DNA of 64,000 bases from Enterobacteriaceae bacterium RIT693 (GCA_009668225.1 WJYK01000014.1:50876-114875), one strand, 5' to 3'; counted from the stretch's first letter, positions 47,325-59,427 are shown. Translations and numbers: made by a program. The notes: generated by a model not told the origin, from the sequence alone.

Positions 47325-49976
47325 TTAGCCAGTATTACGCATCCCGGCGGCAACGCCGGCGATGGTGACCATCAAAGCCTGCTCAACACGGGCATCCGGT
47401 GCTTCGCCTTTCTCTTCCGACTGCCGCGAACGGTGCAGCAGCTCTGCCTGCAATACGTTTAGCGGGTCGGTGTAGATATTTCGTAAGGTAATTGACTCGG
47501 CGATCCACGGTAAATCTTCCATCAGGTGCGAGTCGTTGGCAATGTCCAGCACTACTTTGATGTCGGCGGCTAACTGGTCACGCAGTTGTTTACCCAGCGT
47601 CCAAAGTTCTGGTTTCACCAGACGCTGATCGTAATATTCCGCCAGCCACAGATCCGCTTTCGCAAACACCATTTCCAGCATACCCAGACGCGTGGAGAAG
47701 AACGGCCAGTCGCGGCACATGGCTTCCAGTTCGCTCTGTTTTCCTTCTTCCACCACTTTCTGCAGTGCGGCACCGGCGCCCAACCAGGCCGGAAGCATCA
47801 AGCGGTTTTGGGTCCAGGCGAAGATCCATGGGATCGCACGGAGTGATTCCACCCCACCGTTGGGACGGCGTTTGGCCGGGCGAGAGCCTAGCGGCAGCTT
47901 GCCTAATTCCAGTTCCGGGGTCGCAGAGCGGAAATACGGCACGAAGTCTTTGTTTTCACGAATATAGCCGCGATACATTTCGCACGATGTGGCGGAGAGT
48001 GATTCCATTATATGGATCCACTCCTTTTTCGGCTCCGGCGGCGGCAACAGGTTAGCTTCAAGGATTGCGCTGGTGTAGAGCGACAGGCTGCTGATAGTGA
48101 TTTCCGGCAGGCCGTATTTAAAGCGGATCATCTCGCCTTGTTCCGTCACTCGCAGGCCACCTTTCAGGCTTCCCGGCGGCTGTGAAAGCAGGGCTGCGTG
48201 AGCCGGAGCACCGCCACGGCCAATGGAACCGCCGCGACCGTGGAACAGCGTCAGCGCAATACCGGCTTTTTCGCAGGTTTTGATCAGAGCGTCCTGCGCT
48301 TCGTACTGTGCCCAGGAGGCTGCCATTACGCCTGCGTCTTTAGCCGAGTCAGAATAGCCAATCATGACCATTTGTTTGCCCTGGATAAAGCCGCGATACC
48401 AGTCGATGTTCAGCAACTGGGTCATCACGTCATCGGCGTTATTCAGGTCATCAAGGGTTTCGAACAGCGGGGCAACCGGTAGCGCGAAGGTGCAACCCGC
48501 TTCTTTCAGCAACAGATGAACAGCCAGCACGTCTGACGGCGTTTTTGCCATGGAAATGACGTAGGCGGCGATGGAGCCGAGCGGCGCTTCGGCGACCACT
48601 TTACAGGTGTCCAGGACTTCGCGTGTTTCTTCGCTCGGTTCCCACTGGCGCGGCAGCAGAGGCCGTTTAGAGTTCAGTTCACGGATCAGGAAGGCTTGTT
48701 TGTCGGCTTCTGACCAGCTTTCATAGTCGCCGATCCCGAGGTAGCGAGTCATTTCACCCAGCGCTTCGCTGTGGCGGGTGCTTTCCTGGCGAATATCGAT
48801 ACGTACCAGCGGCACGCCGAAGCACTTCACGCGGCGCAGGGTATCCAGCAGTTGGCCGTTAGCGATAATGCCCATCCCGCAGGCCTGCAGGGATTGATAA
48901 CAGGCATAGAGTGGATCCCACAGCTGCTCGTTCTGGATGAGGAGGCCTTCCGGCTTCGGCAGTCGCTGGCCTTTCAGGCGCGCTTCAAGCCATGCCTGGG
49001 TGGCGAGCAGCTGCTGGCGCAGGCCTTTCATGATGTGGCGGTAAGGTTCCTGCCCGGCGTCTGGTCCTGCCAGTTCGCTAAGCTCTGCCGTGCATTCCAC
49101 CATCGACAGCTCTGAAACCAGCACCGCGATATCGCGCAGGAACAGATCGGTTGCCTTCCAGCGGCTCAGCAGCAGCACGTGGCGGGTAATTTCAGAGGTC
49201 ACGTTTGGGTTGCCGTCGCGGTCGCCGCCCATCCATGAGGTGAAGCGTACCGGTACAAAGTCCACCGGAAGTTTGTAGTTCAGGTTCTCTTCGAGCTGCT
49301 CGTTAAGCTCGCGAAGGTAGTTTGGTACGCCTTCCCAGAGGCTGTTTTCCACCACCGCAAAGCCCCATTTAGCTTCGTCGACCGGAGAAGGACGATGCTT
49401 ACGAATTTCGTCGGTATGCCAGGCCTGAGCAACCAGCTGGCGCAGGCGGCGCATGATCTGGTTACGCTCGTAGTCGGCAAGATCGCTATGGTCCAGCTGC
49501 TTAAGGCAGCTGTTCACTTCGACCAGCTTATGTATCAAAGTACGGCGAGTGATTTCCGTTGGGTGAGCCGTAAGCACCAGCTCCAGAGAGAGGGACTCAA
49601 CGGCTTCACGGATCGCCGCTTCGCTGATGTCCGGCTGATTTTTTAATTTTTGCAGCGTCTTAGCGATAACTTCCGGGTTGCTGGCCGCTTCACCGGAGGC
49701 GGAGATGCTGTGGTACTGCTCTGCGGTGTTGGCAAGATTAAGAAACTGACTAAAGGCGCGAGCGACGGGGAGCAGTTCATCATTTGAGAGGTTCTGCAGC
49801 GTGCTCAGCAGCTCCTGACGATTGGCTTCATTACCGGCGCGGGAGGACTTGGATAACTTACGGATCGTTTCTACGCGGTCGAGGATGTTTTCTCCCAGCG
49901 TATCTTTGATGGTATCTCCGAGCAGTTTTCCGAGCATGCTGACATTACTTCGCAAAGCAGAATAGCGTTCGTTCAT
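47325..49976 (-). CDS. ppc: Phosphoenolpyruvate carboxylase
   Basis: An 883-residue anaplerotic enzyme making oxaloacetate from PEP and bicarbonate. Catalytic His138 lies in [24 protein letters not shown] and [18 protein letters not shown] are the other signatures, and the C-terminus GMRNTG is conserved. The start MNERYSALR gives the E. coli length; five extra in-frame codons upstream are not used. It neighbours argE as in E. coli. Confidence 0.99.
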   Translation of the reverse strand: MNERYSALRSNVSMLGKLLGDTIKDTLGENILDRVETIRKLSKSSRAGNEANRQELLSTLQNLSNDELLPVARAFSQFLNLANTAEQYHSISASGEAASNPEVIAKTLQKLKNQPDISEAAIREAVESLSLELVLTAHPTEITRRTLIHKLVEVNSCLKQLDHSDLADYERNQIMRRLRQLVAQAWHTDEIRKHRPSPVDEAKWGFAVVENSLWEGVPNYLRELNEQLEENLNYKLPVDFVPVRFTSWMGGDRDGNPNVTSEITRHVLLLSRWKATDLFLRDIAVLVSELSMVECTAELSELAGPDAGQEPYRHIMKGLRQQLLATQAWLEARLKGQRLPKPEGLLIQNEQLWDPLYACYQSLQACGMGIIANGQLLDTLRRVKCFGVPLVRIDIRQESTRHSEALGEMTRYLGIGDYESWSEADKQAFLIRELNSKRPLLPRQWEPSEETREVLDTCKVVAEAPLGSIAAYVISMAKTPSDVLAVHLLLKEAGCTFALPVAPLFETLDDLNNADDVMTQLLNIDWYRGFIQGKQMVMIGYSDSAKDAGVMAASWAQYEAQDALIKTCEKAGIALTLFHGRGGSIGRGGAPAHAALLSQPPGSLKGGLRVTEQGEMIRFKYGLPEITISSLSLYTSAILEANLLPPPEPKKEWIHIMESLSATSCEMYRGYIRENKDFVPYFRSATPELELGKLPLGSRPAKRRPNGGVESLRAIPWIFAWTQNRLMLPAWLGAGAALQKVVEEGKQSELEAMCRDWPFFSTRLGMLEMVFAKADLWLAEYYDQRLVKPELWTLGKQLRDQLAADIKVVLDIANDSHLMEDLPWIAESITLRNIYTDPLNVLQAELLHRSRQSEEKGEAPDARVEQALMVTIAGVAAGMRNTG

Positions 49977-50174
49977 ATGACTCCAGCCCAATCTATAATG
50001 TAACTTAATTTCACCCGTGAAGGTTCAACACCGCCTTTTATAAAGCCACGTCATCAACCATTCGTCAATTGCTACGAAATCGTTTCAGCAAACGAAGAAA
50101 TGACGCGAATTTATGAAATTTAATTACCAACTTCGCTCATAAGCATTTCTTATAAGAATAGCGATAAATCCAGA

Positions 50175-50199
50175 TAAAAAAGGGGGGAAACCCCCTTTT
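50175..50199 (-). terminator. argE terminator
   Basis: AAAAGGGGG / CCCCCTTTT with 4-base loop; on the minus strand a T run follows. It begins 11 bases after the argE stop. Confidence 0.88.
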
Positions 50200-50210
50200 A
50201 CCGCTATTTA

Positions 50211-51362
50211 TTAATGCCAGCAAAAATGATGAACCACCTGGGTAATTAATTCTCTGGTTGGCTCAATAAAGCGCGTATCGATGTACTCATCCGGCTGGTG
50301 AGCCTGGTTGATGGAGCCGGGGCCAAGGACCAGCGTAGGGCATACGGTCTGGATAAACGGTGCTTCGGTGCAGTAGTTCACCACTTCCGTTTGAGCGCCC
50401 AGCAGCTTCTCGACGACCTGGACGAGCTGGTGGTCCGGTGGGCATTCGTAGCCTGGAATCGGCGGATGCAGTTCCGAAATTGTCACACGGCCGGGCCAGC
50501 GCTGGCTCACCGGTTCTAATGCTTCGGTCAGTAAACCGTTCAGATCGTTTAATGTCATGCCCGGCAACGGGCGAATATCCATGTGAAGTTCGCAACACGC
50601 ACAAATTCGGTTTGCCGCGTCACCGCCGTTGATATGGCCCAGGTTAAGGGTCGGATAAGGTACGGTGAAGGCATCGTGGTGGTAGCGGTCCTTCAGGGTA
50701 TTTCGCAGCGTGAGGATATGGCCGATGGCGTCATGCATCAGTTCAATCGCGTTGACGCCGCGTGCCGGATCGCTGGAGTGACCGGACTGCCCAAGAATGC
50801 GGATGGCGTTCGACAGGTGGCCCTTATGGGCACGCACCGGCTGTAAGGAGGTCGGTTCACCGATGATGGCGCAGTCCGGGCGCAGAGCCGTTGTTTCAGA
50901 GAAATAGCGGGCCCCCGCCATGGTGGTTTCTTCGTCGGCCGTGGCCAGGACGTAGAGCGGCTTTTTCAGGGTTGTCACATCCACGTCGCGCAGCGCATCC
51001 AAAATAAACGCGAAGAAACCTTTCATATCGGCGGTGCCCAGGCCGTAAAGCTTGTTGTCGTGCTCGGTCAGGGTAAACGGGTCACGCGTCCAGCGGCCAT
51101 CGTCAAAAGGTACGGTATCGGTATGCCCTGCAAGCAGCAGGCCGCCAGCGCCCTGGCCGCTACTTGCCAGCATGTTGAATTTATTGCGCGTTCCAGGAAC
51201 AGGCTGAATTTCGACGTTAAAACCGAGATCGCGGAACCAACCTGCGAGTAAATTGATTAAAGACTCATTGCTTTGGTCCAGCGCGCTGTCGGTGGCGCTG
51301 ATGGAAGGTGTCGCGATCAGGGCGCGGTAGATGTCGATAAAAGGGGGTAATTTCATCTTCAC
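50211..51362 (-). CDS. argE: Acetylornithine deacetylase
   Basis: A 383-residue M20-family metalloenzyme hydrolysing N-acetylornithine to ornithine, the linear arginine route of enterobacteria. Metal-site motifs are [16 protein letters not shown] and [16 protein letters not shown], with [13 protein letters not shown] and the Glu pair following. Divergent from argC across 186 bases with paired ARG boxes. Confidence 0.98.
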   Translation of the reverse strand: MKMKLPPFIDIYRALIATPSISATDSALDQSNESLINLLAGWFRDLGFNVEIQPVPGTRNKFNMLASSGQGAGGLLLAGHTDTVPFDDGRWTRDPFTLTEHDNKLYGLGTADMKGFFAFILDALRDVDVTTLKKPLYVLATADEETTMAGARYFSETTALRPDCAIIGEPTSLQPVRAHKGHLSNAIRILGQSGHSSDPARGVNAIELMHDAIGHILTLRNTLKDRYHHDAFTVPYPTLNLGHINGGDAANRICACCELHMDIRPLPGMTLNDLNGLLTEALEPVSQRWPGRVTISELHPPIPGYECPPDHQLVQVVEKLLGAQTEVVNYCTEAPFIQTVCPTLVLGPGSINQAHQPDEYIDTRFIEPTRELITQVVHHFCWH

Positions 51363-51386
51363 TGTTGACAGGCCTTAGGTTAGGAT

Positions 51387-51425
51387 AGTATCAATATTCA
51401 TGCAGTAATTATGAATAAAAATACA
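51387..51425. promoter_or_regulatory. Paired ARG boxes between argE and argC
   Basis: Two imperfect 18-base palindromes, at 51387-51404 and 51408-51425, separated by three bases, the standard ArgR hexamer arrangement. The cores read ATCAATATTCAT and ATGAATAAAAATACA. Both divergent operons should be repressed by ArgR with arginine. Confidence 0.85.
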
Positions 51426-51548
51426 ATAACGTTGAGCGTAAAGGAACAGTTAAGCGTTCCGGTGAATAAAAAACCACGCTAACGGACGTGGGTGAAAGCG
51501 TCAGGCTTGCACTCTGAGCAGACCGAAAAGACAAGGTGAACGACCCAG

Positions 51549-52553
51549 ATGTTGAATACGCTGATTGTGGGTGCAAGCGGTTATGCAGGCGCAGAGCTTG
51601 TGAGCTATTTGAATCGCCATCCTGATATGAACATAACCGCTTTGACGGTTTCAGCGCAAAGTTCAGATGCAGGTAAATTGATATCTGATTTGCATCCGCA
51701 ATTAAAGGGCATTGTCGATCTGCCGCTGCAGGCGATGTCCGACATCAGCGAGTTTAGCGAAGGCGTGGACGTGGTATTCCTGGCCACCGCTCATGAAGTT
51801 AGCCACGACCTGGCCCCGCAGTTCCTTGCTGCCGGCTGCGTGGTTATCGATCTCTCCGGTGCGTTTCGTGTTAACGATCCGGCGTTTTATGAACGTTATT
51901 ACGGTTTTACCCATCAGCATCCTGAGCTGCTGGAAAAGGCGGTTTATGGTCTCGCAGAGTGGCAGGCCGATAAGCTGAAAGAGAGCAATTTAATTGCGGT
52001 GCCGGGCTGTTATCCGACGGCGTCTCAGCTGGCGCTGAAGCCGCTGATCGACGCCGATCTGCTGGATTTGAGCCAGTGGCCGGTGATCAACGCCACCAGT
52101 GGCGTAAGCGGTGCTGGGCGCAAGGCGGCGATTTCCAACAGCTTCTGCGAAGTTAGCCTGCAGCCCTATGGCGTGTTTAATCATCGTCATCAGCCCGAAA
52201 TTGCCACCCATCTTGGTGCGTCGGTCATTTTCACCCCGCACCTCGGCAATTTCCCGCGCGGCATTCTGGCGACCATTACCTGCCGCCTGAAGGCGGGCGT
52301 AACGCAGCAGCAAATCGCTGAGACGTTTAGCCAGGCCTACGGCGACAAGCCGCTGGTTCGCCTGTATGAAAAAGGCGTGCCGGCGCTGAAAAATGTGGTT
52401 GGCCTGCCGTTCTGCGACATCGGATTTGCCGTGCAGGATGAGCACCTGATTGTCGTTGCCACCGAGGATAACCTGCTGAAAGGTGCCGCGGCGCAGGCAG
52501 TACAGTGTCTTAATATACGTTTTGGCTTCGCCGAAACGCAGTCTCTTATTTAA
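51549..52553 (+). CDS. argC: N-acetyl-gamma-glutamyl-phosphate reductase
   Basis: A 334-residue NADPH enzyme of arginine synthesis. N-terminal [11 protein letters not shown] binds NADP; the catalytic Cys lies in [25 protein letters not shown] is near the active site. Length equals E. coli ArgC. First gene of argCBGH. Confidence 0.98.
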   Translation: MLNTLIVGASGYAGAELVSYLNRHPDMNITALTVSAQSSDAGKLISDLHPQLKGIVDLPLQAMSDISEFSEGVDVVFLATAHEVSHDLAPQFLAAGCVVIDLSGAFRVNDPAFYERYYGFTHQHPELLEKAVYGLAEWQADKLKESNLIAVPGCYPTASQLALKPLIDADLLDLSQWPVINATSGVSGAGRKAAISNSFCEVSLQPYGVFNHRHQPEIATHLGASVIFTPHLGNFPRGILATITCRLKAGVTQQQIAETFSQAYGDKPLVRLYEKGVPALKNVVGLPFCDIGFAVQDEHLIVVATEDNLLKGAAAQAVQCLNIRFGFAETQSLI

Positions 52554-52569
52554 CCGTCTGTCGGGTGAA

Positions 52570-53346
52570 ATGATGAATCCTTTAATTATCAAATTGGGCG
52601 GCGTACTGCTGGATAGCGAAGAAGCGCTGGAGCGCCTGTTTACCGCGCTGGTGAACTACCGTCAGTCCCATCAGCGTCCGCTGGTTATCGTCCACGGCGG
52701 CGGTTGCCTGGTAGATGAGCTGATGAAAAAGCTGGCGCTGCCGGTGGAAAAGAAAAATGGCCTGCGCGTTACGCCTGCCGACCAGATTGACATTATTACC
52801 GGTGCGCTGGCGGGTACGGCGAACAAGACGCTGCTGGCGTGGGCAAAGAAGCACGGCATTAACGGCGTCGGCCTGAGCCTCGGCGACGGGGATAGCGTCA
52901 CGGTGACCCAGCTTGACGAAGCGTTGGGCCACGTGGGTCTGGCTAAACCGGGTTCGCCAAAACTGATTAATACCCTGCTGGAAAACGGCTTCCTGCCGAT
53001 TGTTAGCTCCATCGGCGTGACCGCGGAAGGCGAGCTGATGAACGTGAATGCGGACCAGGCGGCGACAGCGCTTGCCGCAACGCTGGGCGCGGACCTGATC
53101 CTGCTCTCAGACGTGAGCGGTATTCTGGACGGTAAAGGCCAGCGCATTGCCGAGATGACGGCGGCCAAAGCCGAGCAGCTGATTCAGCAGGGCATTATTA
53201 CCGACGGCATGATAGTGAAGGTGAACGCGGCGCTGGATGCGGCCCGTACTCTGGGACGCCCGGTGGATATCGCCTCATGGCGCCACGCGGATCAGCTACC
53301 CTCTTTATTCAACGGCGTGGCTATCGGCACCCGGATTCTGGCATAG
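52570..53346 (+). CDS. argB: N-acetylglutamate kinase
   Basis: A 258-residue amino-acid-kinase-fold enzyme phosphorylating N-acetylglutamate. [16 protein letters not shown] and the [12 protein letters not shown] segment are conserved; [15 protein letters not shown] follows. The [11 protein letters not shown] start, 16 bases after argC, is fixed by family length. Like E. coli ArgB it lacks the N-terminal helix of arginine-inhibited kinases. Confidence 0.98.
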   Translation: MMNPLIIKLGGVLLDSEEALERLFTALVNYRQSHQRPLVIVHGGGCLVDELMKKLALPVEKKNGLRVTPADQIDIITGALAGTANKTLLAWAKKHGINGVGLSLGDGDSVTVTQLDEALGHVGLAKPGSPKLINTLLENGFLPIVSSIGVTAEGELMNVNADQAATALAATLGADLILLSDVSGILDGKGQRIAEMTAAKAEQLIQQGIITDGMIVKVNAALDAARTLGRPVDIASWRHADQLPSLFNGVAIGTRILA

Positions 53347-53376
53347 ACAAAGAATAGTTTTAACAAGGACAAGACA

Positions 53377-54594
53377 ATGCAAAATCACGGCATCAAAAAA
53401 ATCGTTCTCGCATACTCTGGCGGCCTCGACACTTCTGCCATCATTCCATGGCTGAAAGAGAACTATGGCGGCTGCGAAGTGGTCGCCTGCGTGGTGGATA
53501 TCGGTCAGGATCGTGAAGATCTGAAAGGCGTTGAGCAGAAAGCGCTGCGCTCCGGGGCTTCTGAGTGCTACGTCGTGGATGCGCGTGAAGAGTTTATCAG
53601 CGACTATGTTTATCCGGTACTGCAGACCGGGGCACTGTATGAAGGCAGCTACCTGCTCGGTACCTCTATGGCACGTCCGCTGATCGCTAAGGCGCTGGTG
53701 GATGTGGCGAACAAAGTGGGTGCAGATGCGCTGTGTCACGGTGCGACCGGTAAGGGTAACGATCAGGTGCGTTTTGAATCTACCTGGGCCGCGCTGGCTC
53801 CGCATCTGAAAGTCGTTGCGCCATGGCGTGAGTGGAACCTGCGTTCCCGCGAAGCGCTGCTCGACTACCTGAAAGAGCGTGACATCCCGACCACCGCAAC
53901 GCTTGAAAAAATCTACAGTCGTGACGAAAACGCATGGCACATTTCTACCGAAGGCGGCGTGCTGGAAAGCCCGTGGAATGCCCCGAACAAAGATTGCTGG
54001 GTGTGGACCGTAGATCCACAGGAAGCCCCGGATCGGGCCGAGCAGGTGACCGTTACCGTTAAGCAGGGCAAAGTGGTTGCCGTTAACGGTGAAGCGATGA
54101 GCCCGTTCAAGTGCCTGGAAACCCTGAATGCTATCGGCTCTAAGCACGGTATTGGCCGTATCGATATCGTAGAAAACCGTCTGGTGGGCATAAAGTCCCG
54201 TGGCTGCTATGAAACCCCTGGGGGCACGATTATTATGGCCGCGCTGCGTGGCGTTGAGCAGCTGGTGCTGGATCGTGATTCCTTCAAATGGCGTGAGCAA
54301 CTGGGCCTCGAAATGTCCTACGTCGTGTACGATGGCCGCTGGTTTGCACCGCTGCGTAAATCTCTGCAGGCCTCTGCCGAGTCGCTGGCGGAAGAAGTGA
54401 ACGGTGAAGTTGTGCTACAGCTGTACAAAGGCCAGGTGACGGCAATTCAGAAAAAATCACCAAACAGCCTCTACAGCGAAGAGTTTGCAACTTTCGGTGA
54501 AGATGAAGTTTACGATCACAGCCATGCCGGCGGCTTTATCCGTCTGTTCTCGCTCTCTTCTCGTATCCGTGCGCTGAACGAACTTAAGAAGTAA
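53377..54594 (+). CDS. argG: Argininosuccinate synthase (short type)
   Basis: A 405-residue enzyme joining citrulline and aspartate with ATP. The P-loop [12 protein letters not shown] opens the protein; [14 protein letters not shown] and ETPGGTII follow. At about 400 residues it belongs to the common bacterial type, unlike the 447-residue ArgG of E. coli K-12. It lies between argB and argH, whereas E. coli argG is elsewhere on the chromosome. Its transcript probably starts at the argC promoter. Confidence 0.97.
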   Translation: MQNHGIKKIVLAYSGGLDTSAIIPWLKENYGGCEVVACVVDIGQDREDLKGVEQKALRSGASECYVVDAREEFISDYVYPVLQTGALYEGSYLLGTSMARPLIAKALVDVANKVGADALCHGATGKGNDQVRFESTWAALAPHLKVVAPWREWNLRSREALLDYLKERDIPTTATLEKIYSRDENAWHISTEGGVLESPWNAPNKDCWVWTVDPQEAPDRAEQVTVTVKQGKVVAVNGEAMSPFKCLETLNAIGSKHGIGRIDIVENRLVGIKSRGCYETPGGTIIMAALRGVEQLVLDRDSFKWREQLGLEMSYVVYDGRWFAPLRKSLQASAESLAEEVNGEVVLQLYKGQVTAIQKKSPNSLYSEEFATFGEDEVYDHSHAGGFIRLFSLSSRIRALNELKK

Positions 54595-54600
54595 TTTTTA

Positions 54601-54636
54601 CCCTCACTCTTTCCCTGAGCAGGGAGGGCGTGAGGG
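54601..54636 (+). repeat. Palindromic intergenic element between argG and argH
   Basis: CCCTCAC / GTGAGGG outer arms with TCCCT / AGGGA inner arms, forming an interrupted hairpin within the 78-base argG-argH gap. Its CCCTCAC...GTGAGGG form resembles dispersed enterobacterial intergenic palindromes. No T run follows, so it is not an evident terminator. Confidence 0.55.
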
Positions 54637-54672
54637 GCAAACGAATATCAATATGATGAATGGAGCATGACT

Positions 54673-56046
54673 ATGGCACTTTGGGGTGGGCGTTTTACTC
54701 AGGCAGCCGATCGGCGGTTTAAGCAATTCAATGACTCTTTGCGCTTTGACTATCGCTTAGCTGAGCAAGACATCGTAGGTTCCGTCGCCTGGTCCAAAGC
54801 GCTGGTCACCGTGGGCGTGCTGACTGAAGCTGAGCAACAGCAGCTTGAGCAGGCGCTGAATGTATTGCTGGAAGAAGTACAGGCCAATCCGCAGGCGATT
54901 CTGGAAAGCGATGCGGAAGATATTCACAGCTGGGTGGAAGGTAAGCTTATCGATAAAGTCGGTGCGTTGGGTAAAAAACTTCACACCGGACGTAGCCGCA
55001 ACGATCAGGTCGCGACCGACCTGAAACTGTGGTGCAAAACGCAGATTAGCGAACTGCTGGCGGCTACTCGCCAGGTGCAGCAGGCGCTGATTGAAACTGC
55101 CGAAGCGAACCAGGATGCCGTGATGCCGGGCTATACGCACCTGCAGCGTGCGCAGCCGGTGACTTTTGCTCACTGGTGCCTGGCCTACGTTGAGATGCTG
55201 GCGCGCGATGAAAGTCGCCTACAAAGCACCTTGCAGCGCCTGGACGTTAGCCCGCTGGGCAGCGGTGCGCTGGCCGGGACGGCCTATGAGATTGACCGCG
55301 AGCAGCTGGCTGGCTGGTTAGGTTTTGCTTCTGCGACCCGTAACAGCCTCGACAGCGTATCTGACCGCGACCACGTGCTGGAGCTGCTGTCCAATGCTTC
55401 TATCGGCATGGTTCACCTGTCCCGCTTTGCAGAAGATTTGATTTTCTTTAACACCGGCGAAGCCGGCTTTGTTGAGCTGTCCGATCGCGTGACCTCCGGC
55501 TCTTCACTGATGCCACAGAAGAAAAATCCGGATGCGCTGGAGCTGATTCGCGGCAAGTGTGGCCGCGTGCAGGGCGCGCTGACAGGCATGATGATGACCC
55601 TGAAAGGCCTGCCGCTGGCGTATAACAAAGATATGCAGGAAGACAAAGAAGGGTTATTCGACGCGCTCGATACCTGGCTCGACTGCCTGCATATGTCGGT
55701 GCTGGTGCTGGACGGCATTCAGGTTAAACGTCCTCGCTGCCAGGAAGCGGCCGAGCAAGGCTATGCCAATGCCACAGAACTGGCGGATTACCTGGTCGCC
55801 AAAGGCGTACCGTTCCGTGAAGCCCACCACATTGTCGGTGAGGCCGTCGTTGAGGCGATCGAACAAGGTAAAGCCCTGGAAGCCTTAACCCTTGCCGATC
55901 TGCAGAAATTCAGTGCGGTCATTGGCGAAGACGTTTATCCGATCCTGTCGCTGCAATCCTGTCTCGACAAACGCGCCGCTAAAGGCGGCGTTTCTCCGAA
56001 GCAGGTTGCTCTGGCTATCGCTGACGCCAAACAGCGCCTGGTCTAA
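54673..56046 (+). CDS. argH: Argininosuccinate lyase
   Basis: A 457-residue fumarase-superfamily lyase that splits argininosuccinate to arginine and fumarate. The signature [12 protein letters not shown] contains the flexible catalytic loop; [14 protein letters not shown] holds the catalytic His. The start MALWGGRF has GGAG eight bases upstream; an ATG two codons earlier is too close to it. Last gene of argCBGH. Confidence 0.98.
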   Translation: MALWGGRFTQAADRRFKQFNDSLRFDYRLAEQDIVGSVAWSKALVTVGVLTEAEQQQLEQALNVLLEEVQANPQAILESDAEDIHSWVEGKLIDKVGALGKKLHTGRSRNDQVATDLKLWCKTQISELLAATRQVQQALIETAEANQDAVMPGYTHLQRAQPVTFAHWCLAYVEMLARDESRLQSTLQRLDVSPLGSGALAGTAYEIDREQLAGWLGFASATRNSLDSVSDRDHVLELLSNASIGMVHLSRFAEDLIFFNTGEAGFVELSDRVTSGSSLMPQKKNPDALELIRGKCGRVQGALTGMMMTLKGLPLAYNKDMQEDKEGLFDALDTWLDCLHMSVLVLDGIQVKRPRCQEAAEQGYANATELADYLVAKGVPFREAHHIVGEAVVEAIEQGKALEALTLADLQKFSAVIGEDVYPILSLQSCLDKRAAKGGVSPKQVALAIADAKQRLV

Positions 56047-56064
56047 TCCCCTCGAAATTTGAAC

Positions 56065-56188
56065 AAAAAAAAGCGGACATACTGTCCGCTAAAAGTTCAC
56101 GTTGGCTTTAATAATTCGTCAGGTTCAGAGAACAGAAAGTCTCTGCAGCCGCGCTTCGTTCTCGGGTAAGTAAGAGCGAAGCGCCTTG
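56065..56188 (-). ncRNA. oxyS: OxyS sRNA
   Basis: Divergent from oxyR, as in E. coli. The strongest match is a central block, AAAGCCAACGTGAACTTTT, followed by the terminator AGCGGACA / TGTCCGCT with eight T residues on the minus strand. A 5' hairpin GCGCTTCG / CGAAGCGC (56151-56184) takes the place of the E. coli 5' stem but has its own sequence. OxyS is induced by H2O2 through OxyR and acts with Hfq on rpoS, fhlA and nusG. The 5' end is approximate. Confidence 0.85.
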
Positions 56189-56220
56189 CTGTTGTGGGTT
56201 ATTATTCACCAACATTGCTT

Positions 56221-56266
56221 GATAGGGATAATCGTTCGTTGCTATGCTATCTATCGCCATGAACTA
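56221..56266. promoter_or_regulatory. OxyR binding region between oxyS and oxyR
   Basis: GATAG (56221-56225) and CTATC (56251-56255) stand as an inverted repeat around CGTTGCTATG, overlapping the oxyR start region. Spaced ATAG/CTAT elements are typical of the OxyR site, which represses oxyR and activates oxyS. Confidence 0.5.
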
Positions 56267-56288
56267 TCGTGGCGCAGGAGGATAGAGA

Positions 56289-57206
56289 ATGAATATTCGA
56301 GATCTTGAATACCTGGTGGCGCTGGCCGAGCACCGCCATTTTCGTCGGGCAGCGGATGCCTGTCACGTTAGCCAGCCGACGCTGAGCGGCCAGATTCGCA
56401 AGCTGGAAGATGAACTTGGCGTCATGCTGCTGGAGCGTACCAGCCGTAAAGTGCTGTTCACCCAGGCAGGTTTGCTGCTGGTGGATCAGGCCAGAACGGT
56501 GCTGCGTGAAGTCAAAGTGCTGAAAGAGATGGCAAGCCAGCAGGGCGAAGCCATGTCAGGGCCGTTACACATTGGCCTGATCCCTACCGTCGGCCCTTAT
56601 CTGCTGCCGCAAATTATTCCGATGCTGCATCAAACTTTCCCGAAGCTGGAGATGTATCTGCACGAAGCCCAAACCCATCAGCTGCTGGCGCAGCTCGATA
56701 GCGGTAAACTCGACTGCGCAATCCTGGCGCTGGTGAAAGAGAGCGAAGCCTTCATCGAAGTACCTCTGTTTGACGAGCCGATGGTGCTGGCGGTTTATGA
56801 GGATCACCCATGGGCGAACCGTGACCGCGTGCCGATGTCCGATCTGGCCGGTGAGAAACTGTTGATGCTGGAAGACGGGCATTGCCTGCGCGATCAGGCT
56901 ATGGGCTTCTGTTTTGAGGCCGGAGCGGATGAAGACACGCACTTTCGGGCCACGAGCTTAGAGACCCTGCGCAACATGGTTGCGGCGGGGAGCGGTATTA
57001 CGCTGCTACCTGCGCTGGCTGTTCCGCGGGAGCGCCAGCGTGATGGTGTGGTTTATCTGCCATGTTATAAACCAGAGCCGCGTCGTACTATCGGCCTGGT
57101 TTATCGTCCGGGGTCACCGCTGCGCAACCGTTATGAGCAGCTGGCAGAGGCCATCCGTACTCAGATGGATGGCCATTTTGACCCGGCGTTAAAACAGGCG
57201 GTTTAA
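56289..57206 (+). CDS. oxyR: Hydrogen-peroxide-sensing regulator OxyR
   Basis: A 305-residue LysR-family regulator. The winged helix at the N-terminus ([24 protein letters not shown] in pieces) precedes the sensor domain with Cys199 and Cys208 ([16 protein letters not shown]), which form the H2O2-induced disulfide. Length equals E. coli OxyR. The last 18 bases overlap the convergent sthA. Confidence 0.98.
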   Translation: MNIRDLEYLVALAEHRHFRRAADACHVSQPTLSGQIRKLEDELGVMLLERTSRKVLFTQAGLLLVDQARTVLREVKVLKEMASQQGEAMSGPLHIGLIPTVGPYLLPQIIPMLHQTFPKLEMYLHEAQTHQLLAQLDSGKLDCAILALVKESEAFIEVPLFDEPMVLAVYEDHPWANRDRVPMSDLAGEKLLMLEDGHCLRDQAMGFCFEAGADEDTHFRATSLETLRNMVAAGSGITLLPALAVPRERQRDGVVYLPCYKPEPRRTIGLVYRPGSPLRNRYEQLAEAIRTQMDGHFDPALKQAV

Positions 57207-58589
57207 GCCGTTTAGCGCCGCTACCCGGTAGGCTTCTGCCATAGTCGGGTAGTTGAAGGTGGTGTTAACGAAGTACTCAATGGTGTTACCGCCACCTTTC
57301 TGCTCCATTATCGCCTGGCCGATGTGAATAATTTCGGCCGCGCGTTCGCCAAAGCAGTGGATTCCCAGAATTTCTTTCGTTTCCCGATGGAACAGAATTT
57401 TCAACGTTCCGACATTCATGCCAACGATTTGCGCGCGCGCCAAATGCTTAAACTGTGCGCGACCCACTTCGTAAGGCACTTTCATCGACGTTAACTGTTG
57501 CTCGGTCTTACCCACAGAACTGATTTCAGGAATGGTATAAATCCCGGTGGGTATATCTTCTACCAGGTGCCCGGTTGCCTCTCCTTTGACCAGTGCCTGA
57601 GCGGCAATACGTCCCTGGTCATAGGCCGCGGAAGCCAGGCTGGGGTAGCCTATTACGTCCCCCACAGCGTAAATATGCGGCAGCGCGGTCTGGTACATAC
57701 TGTTGACCTTGATGAGCCCGCGACTGTCCGCTTCCAGGCCGATGTTTTCCAGCGCCAGCGAATCCGTGTTCCCTGTACGTCCATTCGCGTAAAGCAGGCA
57801 ATCTGCTTTTACTTTTTTGCCGGATTTCAGGGAAACGATCACGCCGTCATCCACGCCTTCAATCTTCTCGAACTCTTCGTTGTGGCGAATCACCACGCCG
57901 CTGTTCCAGAAGTGGTAGGAGAGCGAGTCCGACATTTCCTGATCGAGGAAAGCGAGCAGGCGATCGCGGGTGTTGATTAAGTCGACTTTGACATTCATCC
58001 CGCGGAAGATGGAAGCATACTCGCAGCCGATCACCCCGGCGCCATAAATAATCACATGGCGTGGCTCGTGGTGCAGGCTCAGAATTGAGTCGCTGTCATA
58101 GATACGCGGATGGGTAAAATCCACTTCTGGCGGGCGGTAGGGCCGGGAACCGCAGGCGATCACAAATTTCTCGGCGGTATAGGTTTCGACCGATCCATCG
58201 TGGCATTGAAGCGCGATGGTGTGCTCATCCACAAAATGCGCATCGCCCTGCAGCATTTCGCAGCGGTTGCGCTCGTAAAAGCCCTGGCGCATGCGGGTTT
58301 GCTGGTTAATCACGCTGTCCGCGTGGTTGAGGATGTCGGCAAAAGAGGAGCGGAGAAGGTGAGTATGGTCGCTGTATAACGGGTTTTGATTGAATTCAAT
58401 AATGCGGCTGACGGCGTGGCGGAGGGCTTTCGAAGGGATGGTACCCCAATGGGTACAACCGCCGCCGACATTATGGTAGCGCTCAATCACCGCTACCCTG
58501 GCTCCTTGTTTCACCAGACCCATGGCGGCACCTTCGCCCCCGGGACCGGAACCAATCACTATTGCGTCATAATCGTAGGTTTGTGGCAT
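57189..58589 (-). CDS. sthA: Soluble pyridine nucleotide transhydrogenase
   Basis: A 466-residue FAD enzyme that reoxidises NADPH by NAD+. [12 protein letters not shown] binds FAD. The redox-disulfide position of related reductases reads [17 protein letters not shown]: only one Cys is kept, as is characteristic for SthA. NAD site [13 protein letters not shown]. Length equals E. coli SthA. It converges on oxyR with an 18-base overlap. Confidence 0.98.
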   Translation of the reverse strand: MPQTYDYDAIVIGSGPGGEGAAMGLVKQGARVAVIERYHNVGGGCTHWGTIPSKALRHAVSRIIEFNQNPLYSDHTHLLRSSFADILNHADSVINQQTRMRQGFYERNRCEMLQGDAHFVDEHTIALQCHDGSVETYTAEKFVIACGSRPYRPPEVDFTHPRIYDSDSILSLHHEPRHVIIYGAGVIGCEYASIFRGMNVKVDLINTRDRLLAFLDQEMSDSLSYHFWNSGVVIRHNEEFEKIEGVDDGVIVSLKSGKKVKADCLLYANGRTGNTDSLALENIGLEADSRGLIKVNSMYQTALPHIYAVGDVIGYPSLASAAYDQGRIAAQALVKGEATGHLVEDIPTGIYTIPEISSVGKTEQQLTSMKVPYEVGRAQFKHLARAQIVGMNVGTLKILFHRETKEILGIHCFGERAAEIIHIGQAIMEQKGGGNTIEYFVNTTFNYPTMAEAYRVAALNGLNRLF

Positions 58590-58785
58590 GGTAAGGCTTA
58601 CCTGTTTTTATACATAAAGGCAACACGATGGTAACATCAACCAGGAATTTCCCCAATTCCCGTTGTGCTTTTTACCGCCAGGGTAGGTCAATGTTCCGTA
58701 AACAATCATTCACAATACACTATAAAAGCGGTAGCTTGATTCTCTGATATAGTTCCAGCTCTGTTTGAAGGATTCAGGCAATATG

Positions 58786-59427
58786 ATGGGTGTAAGAGCG
58801 CAACAAAAAGAGAGAACCAGGCGTTCTTTAGTCGAAGCCGCATTTAGCCAGCTAAGCGCCGAAAGAAGCTTTGCCAGCCTGAGCCTGCGCGAGGTTGCCC
58901 GCGAAGCCGGTATTGCGCCAACGTCATTTTATCGCCATTTCCGCGATGTTGATGAACTCGGCCTAACCATGGTAGATGAAAGCGGCCTGATGCTGCGTCA
59001 GCTCATGCGCCAGGCACGTCAACGCATCGCGAAGGGCGGCAGCGTGATCCGCACGTCAGTTTCAACCTTTATGGAGTTTATCGGCAATAACCCCAATGCT
59101 TTCCGTCTGTTGCTGCGTGAACGTTCAGGAACGTCTGCGGCGTTTCGTGCCGCGGTAGCGCGTGAAATTCAGCACTTCATTGCGGAACTTGCCGATTATT
59201 TAGAACTCGAAAATCGCATGCCTCGCAGCTTCACGGAAGCGCAGGCGGAAGCGATGGTCACGATTGTTTTTAGTGCAGGTGCCGAAGCGCTGGACGTTGA
59301 CATCGACCAACGTCGCCAGCTCGAAGAGCGACTGGTGCTGCAGTTACGTATGATCTCGAAAGGGGCCTACTACTGGTATCGCCGGGAACAAGAAAAAATG
59401 GCGCTTGCTCATTTATCCGAAGAGTGA
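58786..59427 (+). CDS. fabR: Unsaturated fatty-acid repressor FabR
   Basis: A 213-residue TetR-family repressor of fabA and fabB that senses the ratio of unsaturated to saturated acyl thioesters. The HTH lies in [22 protein letters not shown] (in pieces). The start MGVRAQQKE follows an AGG ribosome site; neighbouring ATG codons upstream make the exact start uncertain. Followed 14 bases later by yijD, as in E. coli. Confidence 0.96.
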   Translation: MGVRAQQKERTRRSLVEAAFSQLSAERSFASLSLREVAREAGIAPTSFYRHFRDVDELGLTMVDESGLMLRQLMRQARQRIAKGGSVIRTSVSTFMEFIGNNPNAFRLLLRERSGTSAAFRAAVAREIQHFIAELADYLELENRMPRSFTEAQAEAMVTIVFSAGAEALDVDIDQRRQLEERLVLQLRMISKGAYYWYRREQEKMALAHLSEE

